Positions 26,001 through 38,000 of a DNA stretch of 64,000 nucleotides are shown one piece after another. Made by a program: the position numbers and the translations under genes. Each line of letters starts with the position of its first letter. Position 1 is the first letter of the stretch. Origin of the DNA: Brachynemurus nebulosus (taxonomy: Eukaryota > Arthropoda > Insecta > Neuroptera > Myrmeleontidae). Where the stretch lies: contig JAPWDM010000005.1 in the NCBI GenBank assembly GCA_035578155.1, positions 47,131,954 through 47,195,953 on the forward strand. The letters run 5' to 3'. The notes under the pieces were generated by a model. The model saw only the letters and a program-made list of their open reading frames with translations. It had not been told where the DNA came from and searched no databases.

Positions 26001-29000
26001 AATTGTTTTTATCTTTTTAAGAGGAAATAACGAGGATGTGACATTGAGATTAAGTTGGAGGTATCCTAATTTACCATAGAGAAGAAATTACATTATTTTT
26101 GTAATTTTTTTAAAAACCAGGAACGTTTTCCAAAATTTTTGATTACTGTATTAAAGTGACCATTCTCGCATAAATTTTTAATATATTAATGTTTTTTAAT
26201 ATATTAATTAATATAATATTAAAGAATACGTACTCATAAAAGAAATATAAACACATACGGTGTAAAGCCTGAATTCGTGCCTACTCAGTCATTTTTACGG
26301 TAGTTGTCAAACTCACGCGTCCATACCAACTTTTTGATGCGAGATACAAAAATCCACAAACATTGGTACAAACTTTGAACATCACGTTCACACGTATCGT
26401 TTGTCCAAACTTATGTTTGTGCAAACAATTTATTCAAACAAAAGTTTGTGTGATTTTACAAAATGTTTGCGCAAACTTCACGTCCACACGTACCATTTGT
26501 ACAAACTTTTGTTTGTGCAAAAGTTTGTACAAACAAAAGTTTGTGTAGTGTGGACGGGCTATTAGTCATTTTCTGGAAAACGGTAGATACACTTATTTAA
26601 AGATGCTTAAGATAATCTAATATTTTCAAAATGTTTTGTTTCTTACTCTTTCGAATGTTGTATCGTTCATGTGTTTATAGTTTCCCTCACTGAATACCGA
26701 AACCAACTTCCTTGGCCGGGCGCACATTGAGACGCAGTTAACGCAGGCAGGGCAGCGCAGTTTCTGTGACTCGTGTTGTAGAATGGGACATCGCAAATTG
26801 AAACGCAGAGCAGAGCAGCACTGCGTAGCACGAGACCGATGTGGCACTTGTGAATGTGACACAGAAACTGCGCGATGCTACGCGACGTTGTAACACGTTC
26901 TCGAGTTTTAGTTGGTTTTATTTCGTCGAAATGAAAACAATTGAAGAAATCGAAGAAAAATAGTGCTTCTCTACTCTGCTCTGCTTTTAAATTCGTGCTA
27001 TCTCGTTCTATAACAAAAGTAACAGAAACTGCGTTACCCTGCCTGCATTAACTGCGTCTCAATGTGCGCCCGGCCACACGTGCTTTCCTGCTCTGCCCTA
27101 CTCTGCTCTGCTTTGCCCTGGCCTGTGTTTACTGCGTGACGCAGCTCAATGTGCGCCTGGCCTATCTCTATACTGGCTATACAGTGTAGTCAAAATATGA
27201 CGTAAAATTTCTTTCCCCCACTATACCAATCTGGTAGACATAATATATTACTACATAAACCTTTCACACATACATACCCTGTGCATACGTGTATCGTGTA
27301 CATACCCTGTTCATACGTATAATACATATGTACGCATCGATCATTGTTGACAACCAAACAATCAATTAGATATTTTTACTTATCCTTTTATTTTAAATAT
27401 CCGTTTATTTTGAGTATTTTTTGTTTAAATGGAATTTTTACACTTAGATACGACACACTTCATATTTTTTTATATTTAAATTTAAAAAAATTAAGTAGAA
27501 AAACAATGACAAAAGGAGCCATTTTACAGTGGCCATCCAATGGTACGTACTCCGATTTTACGTAGTGACGTCAGCGATTTGGTGGGGTTCTCCTCTCACA
27601 GATATGTTGTTGTTTGTCTGTGTTGGTGAAAATTTATGTACCAAGCCAGAGTCAGAGCCGTAGGTAATATTGTCTGAGGGTCTCGTATCAATTAAAAATT
27701 TTAAAATTTCACTGCAGATGTCTATGCACATATTCTGTATACGTAATATGCAAAATGAAAATACAAAATGAGTAACGTAAAATTCTAGAATATTCTAATC
27801 ACCAACTAGCAGAGATATCAAAAAACGAACTTCACCGTTGAATTGGTCATTAAAAATGAAATTAAGCAGTGTAGTTTGACAAAACTTCTAGAATGTTCTA
27901 TTTGTCAACTAGCAAAGATATTCAAAAATCAATTGTACCATTTAATTGTCCATTGAAAAAGAGGTCAAATTACACATTTTGACAAATGTTCTGGAATATT
28001 CTATTCGTCAACTAGCAACGATATTCAAAAACAGACGTCGCCATTGAATTGGCTACCAAAAAAGAGACCAAATAACACATTTTGAGAAATGTTCTAGAAT
28101 ATTCTATTTGTCAATTAACAAAGATATTGGAAAATCTACTGCACCACTTAATTGTCCAACCGAAATTAAACTAATATAAGCGAAATGTCCGATTTTGACA
28201 AACAATTTTTGCTATTTGACGAATAGAATATTCTAGAACATTTATCAAAATGTGCTATTCCGTCTTTTATTCGATGACCAATTAAATGGTGCAGTCGATT
28301 TTTCGATATCTTTGTTAGTTGACGAACAGAACATTCTAGAATTTTTGTCAAAATGCGCTGCTTAATCTAATTTTTAGTGCCCAATTGAATAGTGAAGTTT
28401 GTTTTTTGGTATCTTTGCTAGTTCACGAGTAGAATAATCTAGAATTTTTGTTAGCTTTCGCTATTTGGCGTCTTTTACGTTGATGAATGCGATAGTGAAG
28501 TTGATTTTTCGACCGTTTTCTAGAAGTCGTCACTCATATTCATTAGTATAACATTCGATTTCCTTTGTCTACACAACCGAATTTTAGGTGTAAATTGTCT
28601 TTTAAGATAACATTGTTTTAAAAAAAATTCATATAATAATATTTACCAACCCCTGAAACAAAAGTTTACCGACGCCCCTGATCTTCCGATTTTACGTACT
28701 TCCCCTTAAATTTGCACCGACCACTACGTAAAATTGGATTTGTGGTGTACCTTGAACACAACCGATAAGCGACTGAATCACCTAAACTGTGACAGGCCAA
28801 CAAACGGCTCCCGACGAAGCACACAATTTTGTATTTAGTTTGTATTTTGTGTGTACATTTCTGTATTCGTTGGTTTCCTTTATAACTGTTAAATTTTTAT
28901 TATCATTTTTTTTAAAAATTCTAGTTTCAATGCCTATTTAACAACGTCAAGTAGGGTGGGTGAACTTACTACTGAGTTCAATTTTTATTCGATTACGAAA

Positions 29001-32000
29001 TTTCGAACTTACATTTCATAGATTAGTTTTACACGTATATACATATATTTCTTCTCTACATGTATTGGTCTTTTTCAAACACTCTCAACATAGTTATCTT
29101 GAATGATTAGATATCGGGGCCATAGTAAATTGTAAATGCTTCTGCTCTTTAGGGGCCTCCGCCCTACGTCCTGCATCCTACAACCGAAATCATTCACGAA
29201 TTCCGACACAAGAGCGTATATTTAATTGTGTTGGTGCGTATATGTAGAACAATGTTTATTTGTACTCGTTTAGAAAAATAATATCTTACAATCGAATTCA
29301 AAATTTTATTAAAAATATATTATTTTAGATAGTTGTTGACGCTTTTGTGTAATTTAAAATATTTCGTCAAATAACAACAATATTCTCACGAAAAATAAAA
29401 TTTTATTCAATGAAAAGCTAAATTACAGCTGAACTCTTTTTTATGCGGTCTTTTTTTGTGTGATTTTTTTATGCGATTTTTTTTTTATACGGTTTATAAA
29501 AAATGACCATTAAAATGCATAATGTGAATCAAAATCATGAGACAGTAAGAAACTTAAACAATTACTATAATAACTTTCTTGGATAAAAATACTTTTTAAC
29601 GACTTTTAAGCATTTAATCAATACGTTGCATAAGAACATAAATTATTGCATCATTTAATTTTGAAAAATACATTTTGAAAATACATGTGTAAACATGTAT
29701 TTTTCAAAATTTTCATAATATTATAAAAAGGAAATAAAATGTTCCTACGTGTAAATTAAGGCTTTATCTTGTTTATAGAAACAACTTCTAAGGAAATTTC
29801 TGAGTTTTGAACGTTTTGAGTGATGTTTTTTCGATGAAACTTTTTTTATGCGGTCCCGACCAACCGCACAAAAAAAGTTTTTTGTACAATCTGGATCGAA
29901 CTATACTTTTTATAGCTATTTATGATATTTTTGAATATATATTTTTTATGCCATTTTTTTATGCGGTCCCCTCCACCGCACAAAAAAGGATTAACTGTAC
30001 GTAGAAAATTCATTCTGATGCCTATAACCCAGATTTAACCAGAATTTACATTTTGAATTTTTTTTATTATTAATTTGATTTTTATTAAAACAGAAAGATC
30101 TAGCAATTTTCTAGCAACTTCCTCGTTTGTGTAATACTGAACTTTAAAATTTGTGTTTCTTTAAGAGATTTAGTGAACCAAATTACCATGTAACTGGCAA
30201 ATTAAAAAATTAAAAATTAAAAATAGAAATACATAATTATAAAAAAAAACCGTAACAAAGTATATTTAAATGTGTTATATTTTATCCCAAAAGCTGTGAA
30301 AACTCTAGTCACTGAAAAATCTTGACCTAATGCGTGTCCCAATCACACATGCAATTGGCAATTTTTTTTACTTTTAAACCACTACACTAGTGTTGAGTTG
30401 TACATGTTGAGTCATTTTAAAAAGACGACTCGTAATGGCTAAGGGGCCGCAGCCCAAAATTTATGTAAGAAACAATTTTTTTAAATTTTTTAAAATATTT
30501 TCCTTTTGCCCTGGGCATATTTTACAAATAATAGTTTTAACTATTTTTAAAATATACACATGTATTATAATAACTTATGAGTTCAGGATCGACATTTCTT
30601 TTGTACAAAATCTTTCAGACAAAAATAATTTTCAAAAGAATTGGTGTTCAACAGTGGCGTAGTGAATATAACCGACGCCCGGGGCACGACACTTTATTAG
30701 CGCCCCTCAGAGTCGGACCTAGACTAAATAGCGCCCGAGGCAGTGTCAAAAAATGGCGCCCCAAAAAACAGTTTCCTCCCAATAAACAAGTGACGAGCAA
30801 AAAAACCTCACATACCTCATTTTTTGGTGCCCCCAAAGGCCTGCCACCCTTTGGGGCACATTTGACACCCCTCTTTGGCGCACATTTGGCGCCCCTCTAC
30901 GAGTGGCGCCCGGTGCATGATAGACCCCCTTGCACCCCCGTCGCTACGCCTCTGGTGTTCAAATCAGTTTTTGTTGTAGATTTTTTTAAATACCCCTGTC
31001 GCAGCATCCTGCATAACATAGCAAATTTACGTTTGTAAAAATTAGTTTTTCTCGGAAAGCAGTTTATATAGAATAGGTAATGGTCTAAAAGCTCTTTTTA
31101 TGTGATTTTTCCTCCTCTTTCTAATGGTGTCAAAAAATATCGGAAAAACGTTTGAACTCACGAAAAACACCAAAAAAAAATCATGTTCTGGGCATCGGAC
31201 ATGTTTGGCTAACGAACTCATCCAACCACGGATGAATTGATTCAGTCTAAATCATGTCCCTGTCACTTGTTTTCAAGGACGGACCTTTTCATGTCACAGT
31301 TTGCTACGTTTGCTACATGGCGCTAATGGTATAGGGGGTATACTAAATAGAGTTGGGACATGTGAGCATTTTTCATCAAATAGATGTCAAAATTAATTAT
31401 CATATGATTGAGTACAAAAGTATCGTCACCAAGTTATGTGTTAACGAAGAATTAATTTTTTTTAATTTAATTAATCTTTCTAGGTTGAATTAAAGTATTT
31501 TTTTAAATATTTAATTTATTTCCAGTTTATTTTAGATGAAAAATAGCGAACTATTAAACCTCATGTCTCGACTCTAATTTTATCCCCTAGTAAATCAACG
31601 CCATCTGGTATATTAGTTACAGCGACGTCAAAAAACGGTCCATTTTTTTATAATAGACTAAATGGAGAGTGACAGGGACATGGTCTAAATAAAGAAATGC
31701 GTGAATCGTTTGGCGCCTTTTGGCAGGATGTCATACCACTTTACATTCAGTCGTTCTACAAATAGTGTGCGAGTAACAAGCACTAATTTGAATTGTTGAT
31801 CATTGTTATTTTGCTCCACTATGATTGTCAATCACAGTACATACGTATCATATACGTATGTAGAGAGGTATGTGATATGTACGCGAAACAGAAGCAATGA
31901 CACTCATACAAACATAAATGACACATACACACAGAAGCTGAATATACATACATAATACATTGGTGGGAATTTACGTCATCTTTCTGCCATGAAAATTAGG

Positions 32001-35000
32001 CCGTAAGAGATAGCTAGTTATGTATCAGTTATCTGTGGATCCAACGGTTTGCGACTATCAACATTTCCACCAAATTTCGTAAAAATAGGACATTTCGTTC
32101 GAAAATAAGAATTATCATTTATCACAAGTCACAATTTACATGTGTTTGTGAATGGCTAATCTCTAATCTATACATACACATTTAGGGATGATCGATATTC
32201 ATCGATGGTAGAAAAACATCGATGTTTAAGGGGAAAACATCGATGTAAAAACATCGATGTTATGTCCTCGATAACATCGACACATCGATGTTACGAGAAT
32301 AATATTGAAACATCGATATTACTCTAAGCTATCCAGTAGTTAAAAAATCCTGTAGCTGAATTAAAACAAGATCCATTACTTTTATGGCAAGTTCTAGGAT
32401 CCACTTATCCAAACTTGAAAAAAATTGCCATTAAATATTTGTGTTGCACAGCAACTTCAACAGCTTCAGAGAGACTTTTTTCAAAAGCTGGGCAGTATTT
32501 GTATCAACAAAGGAACAGTTTAAAGGGAAACTTCTGACAAAGTGACTTTTTTGCAAAGCGTACTGGCCATGTTAATTTTTAATAAATAAAATAATAGATT
32601 ATAATGGTTGTTTATTTTGCTACACTCACATCGATGTGTTCTAACATCAATGTCTTTCTTTCGATATACATATATCGTATATCGATACTCTTGAATCGAT
32701 GTTAACATCGATGTCAACATCGATGTTTTTCTAATATCGATCATCCCTACTACACAGTGTGTTGTGTGCTTCAAAAGATTCAGTCGCTCTATGCGAAACT
32801 CTGTACGGTTCACTGCGTGTATGCTAGTGTGCTGTGTTGTACCATATATAAGGTGACCAGACGTCCCGTTTTCAATGGGACAGTCCCGCTTTTCGGAGAC
32901 ATGTTCCGGTGTCCCGACCAAAATTCTCGGGACGCCCATTTGTCCCGTTTTGGCAATATTTGAACTTGTACGCTATTTTATGAAAAGTTTTATTGATTAT
33001 TTGAAATAATTTTTAACTATCTTTAAAATCATTTACTTGATGGATTCTTTCGTCTTTTTCCAAATATGAGAGGACGTATGCATTTTGGCAGTATTGAGTT
33101 GGCTTTCCAACTCCGCTCCGATGTTCTAAACTAAACTAAAGCAAGCTAGCAACTTGTTTATTATTCTGAATAAAATATTATCACTGGTGTAAGAAGTACT
33201 TACTCCTAACACAAATTATTCTATCCAAATTATCGTTTCATTATCAAAGGTCTCATGCTACAGTGGTTGTGGAATCATCCGCCACCAAATTAATTTTATG
33301 GCAGAAAGAAAAATTAGCACTCAAATGACTTTAAAAACACCATTATTGACTTAAATTTTCAAAAATTTTCCGGGACCCCCTTTTATTATTGTGGGTACTT
33401 TGTACCACCGGCCTCCCCCCAGTAATGTCGGCTGTCCTGTTTTGACCCGTTACAAATCTGGTCACCTTAATCCTAACAGTGTGCTAGTGTGTGAAAGAAT
33501 CACTTTCTCTGTGCATAGTGATGAGCAAAATTAGTCTTGGTCTTGCAGTCTTGTCTTGGTCTTGCATTTTTTGCAAGACCAAGACCAAGACTGCATTTTG
33601 CAAGACCAAGACCAAGACCAAGACTATAAGTATGGCTGCAAGACCAATACCAAGACTCAAGTGAGTAAGACCAAGACTATAGCAAGAAAAAAGCAAGTCT
33701 CTTGCTAAATTATTTAATTAGTTTAAAAGTATAATTAATACCGTAAAGAGACAAAATTCTGATTTTAGAAGGAAAAAATTCGCTGATAAAAAAATGCAAG
33801 AAAGTGCAAGATTCTTTAGCAATACCAAGACCAAGACCAATACCAAGACTGCATTTTGCAAGACCAAGACCAAGACCAAGACCAAGGCTCAAACTGCTCT
33901 AGCAAGACCAAGACCAAGATTCTTAATGCAAGAACAAGACCAAGACCAAGACTGCCAAGTCTTGGTCTTGGTCCTGCATTTGCTCATCACTATCTGTGCA
34001 GTAATACTCACTGTAGGAAATTATGTGCACTAGAACACATAAAACAGTCGCGTCGATCCAACACTAAGCTACATACTCAACAGTGGCTCAATTTTCTATG
34101 TCGAACTGTAAATATTTTCGTTATTTTGGTGTGTCCTATCAAATATGAAATTATTTGTACATAAAGTATGTAACGCCACATATTTTTGTAGGAGATAATG
34201 AGTGAGATAGCATGAACGCATTCTTTTTTTGTTTTTTAAAGAATGTGCAGGCCCAGGTCCTATACTACATATTTGTGCCATGCCATGGAAGTATGTACAT
34301 AATCCAAACAAACAAATACATATTACGCTATACATGCCATATAACGTAATATTACACTGTGTACACCAAATTCCAATGTGGCCAGTGTTGTTAGTGATGC
34401 ACTTTGTTTATAAAAACAAAACAAAACTAGAAATAGTTGAATGCACTTTTTTCTATTTTTTGAATTTTTTTATTTCATTTTTCGTAATTATCTTTACTTC
34501 CTTGTTATTGTTTCGAGCCATTGTGAACATAGTGTAGAGTAAATGGGTAAATGACATCAGTTTTATAATAATTTATGGCTGTCGGTGGGAATATTATACC
34601 TTTGAAATGTACTTACATACATAACAATTATTGAAGATATTATTTGAGCTGAATTTACCAAATCCAAGAAAACATATATATGTATATATATAAAAACTCC
34701 TTTTCAACTAACGTACGTACGCAATTATATCTCCTATGAATAGACAGACTATTTTGAATAGTTTTTACGTGCAAGTCGTCACTATTCTCTCTGAAGAAAT
34801 ATTAATTATGACAATAGTAAAAAATATTCGGATAAGTTTAAAATCTGGGCATCAGATGGAAGTTTAATTAAATACTAGAAGGTTTTATAAAAATGGAAAT
34901 ATCGAAAAATGTGAGCAAGCCGAGAAATAGTTTGAATGCATTTAGAATACAGAATTTATTGTTTACAAGGTATTTTTTGCTTTTGGCGTAAGCGGTAAAT

Positions 35001-38000
35001 ACTTGAAAAACTAATTGGAAGTCTTATTATTTGAGAATAAAATTAAATAAACTATTAAGATAGCTTGCCTAATGGCTCAAAAGTCAAGTAGCATCATTTC
35101 ACCGAACAACTGAATTTGTTTTTGCTTTAAAACACAAAATAAAATTTGTTTTTCAAAAATTATAAACAAGTTGTCAAGTTCAAGTTGTACTTGCTCTAAC
35201 AGTGTTCCGTACAATCAGTTGTTTCTATGAATTTTTGGTAACGCAATATGAAAGTGGATGAAATATTTTTCCTAATGAATAAATTTTATTCCTAAAATAA
35301 ACCATGTTTTTCGATTTCAAAACGATCGTATAGTTATTTTAGAGTTAGAGTCGCCGCTTTTCTTTTCCTTTCAATAATAATTATTAACAACCCTATTTAT
35401 TGTAAAAATTGTACCTCTATTAAATAATATTTTAAGTCATAATATTATTTGCCAATTTCTTTGAGCAGGTGGCTTGAATTTTTTATTTCTATGGATAGGT
35501 ACCTAAAAATTTTACAAATATTAAATAATATTCAAGTGCAGAGATTGTAAAATATGTATTTTCGTTTACAAATTTATCAGCTATTCCTTACTTCTTCTTT
35601 AATTTTTAAAACTCACTGTATAAAAAATTAGTAAAATACTTACAAAGAAAGGTATCCAACTGTATCTTTCAAAAATTTTTGAAACTTTGGTGGATTGTAG
35701 ATCTTATTAAAACTAATCAAAGCCATATTTCGTTCGTGCCCATAATCGGTTTAAGGGGGTGAAAATTAAAGTTTTTTCAATTTTCTTAAATATCTTGGGA
35801 ATGGTAAGAGCTTTGGTAGGGAAACTATATATATATATATTTGTAAATGGCACTCTAAGATCTTTATTATGATACCAAAATTAAAGTTATAAAATCATTG
35901 GGGTTTCATTCCCCACCTCAACCCCTAATTTTAACAGGTATTTTTTGGTAAAAGAGGAGACTGTTATGTGAAATAAAAGAATTTTTAATTAACATATTTT
36001 ACATCATACCAGTCTATTTCTTGTTGCATAAATACACCCTTTGTTAATATTAACTTAAACTTAAGTGAGGGAAGGGGGTTTCCATTTAAGAATAGCTACT
36101 GTATTAAACTGTTTTAATTAAACCAACTGATAACAGTCTTTGATTTGATTCAATAAATTTTCCAGAAACTTAAATTACTAGTCAAAAATAAGAAAAACAT
36201 TTATAGACGGGTAAATTGTTAAATATTCCACTGTTGCTCATACTTTGTTGTTTATTCCTTTCTTCAATTGCTATATACACTACCGCTCAAAAGTATTTGA
36301 CCACCTTCATATTTCTTTATATCATTATTTATACATCTATTAAAACCATTTCATTAGTGCCGTTGTTTGTATTTATATTTATAAAGACGGGGTGTATATG
36401 TATAAGTTGAAATAATTGCTAATAAATAATTACAATTACTACGAAGTCGATTCATTTATTCAAACTTTTACAAAATACCTTTTTTGTGAGTGGCCAAATA
36501 CTTTTGAGCGGCAGTGTATATTAATGTTAAAAACAGTGCTGGATTTACAATAGGGGTACTAGTAGCTAATGCCTAGAGTGACAAATTTTCAGGAGGGCAG
36601 AATTTGGAACATGAGAACGTAATGAGGGTAGGAAGTTCTTTTTTTGGCTTGCCACTTATTTGCTTAGGAGAAAGTTTTTAGAAAATTGGCTTTTTCTCAG
36701 AGGCCTGACATTTCTCTCGCTACTATGCGTCCATTGGTACCATTTATACTAGACGTCCGTTAAGAATTGTTAAAGGATATTAACTTTACCAAACCAATAG
36801 CAACCATTTATTAAACAAATTATTCAATAACGCGCAAATAAATAATTGTAAAAGTTATTTCTAAATACTTATGAGATTATGTAGTTATCCTACCAAAGTT
36901 TTATAGTTTCTGAAATATCAACTAAAGTTTTGACACTTTTTGACAAGATGAATGTACCAGACTGGAAAAAAAAGTTAATAATTTACAGAAATGGCGGCTG
37001 GTAATGTCAGAAAAATTTATAGAACACTAGTAGTTTGTTAGAAATAGCTAAAAAAATGCTATAATAGGTATTATGAGCTATAAAATTTTAAATTTTTTTT
37101 CAACATAAAGTGTGATATGGTAAAGTTAGGTTCAGTAGGTAAAGTTAGTCGATTTTACGATATTATTGTAACTTTTGATTTGTAAAATTGAAGTTGTTGT
37201 TGAGAGATCAAAAAATTTTAAAAAATACATACTTCGTTACATAATACCGTTCGATGAACAGGTATAGAATTACAAAACATAATACAATACATAAATTCAA
37301 TTTTTTTTTAAGGGTACCTACACTTTTTTACAATAAAAAGTATACAATCGCTTATGCATTATTACTATGATTTATTAGATTTCTATATCATTATTGGCAT
37401 ATTAATCACCTGTATACAACAAAAAAAGAAATTTTTACAAACTTAATAATAAAAGGAATATTTTTTTATTAAATTTGGAAAGAAAAAGTCTATAGAATTA
37501 ATTGGTGGGAGTGCTGGAGAATATGCATTATTTTGAGTACGTACTATTATACTAATTTAATATTTTAATTTTTTTATTTTATTTATAATGCATAAGGGTT
37601 GGTGATAATTTTAACACTTTCAGTCCCATGGTTTCGGCATCCGAAACCAAACAAAACATCCACAGAGGCCGACCGCGATCAATATTTAAAATAATAAACA
37701 AAACACTTAAAAATATTTATAAAAAAGATTTTATATTATTCATTCTAATAAAAATAATTTATTACTATGTACCGGACACTTTTCATTTTTTCGGACGTTT
37801 TATCATCAAAATATCTAGGCTTCATCTTTTATTTACAATAATATTTTTATCCACATATGTATGTATGTGTGTGTGTTTTATTCTTGTATATACATGTGTA
37901 TTTTATCAAAATAATAATAATAACTATGTAGTATCTACTCATCTTTTGACCTGCATAACACATACATGTTGAATCATTTAGTGTTCTGTGGAATCATTTT

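Noticed and set aside
30577..31038. 153-codon open frame, the longest in the window
   Set aside because: Most of it is the 303-bp hAT element with its GGCGCC-rich DNA, running on into family A sequence; it is not a gene.
33484..34164. Frames encoding KTKTK and VLVLVL runs
   Set aside because: They are translations of the CCAAGA arrays in a non-coding hAT element.
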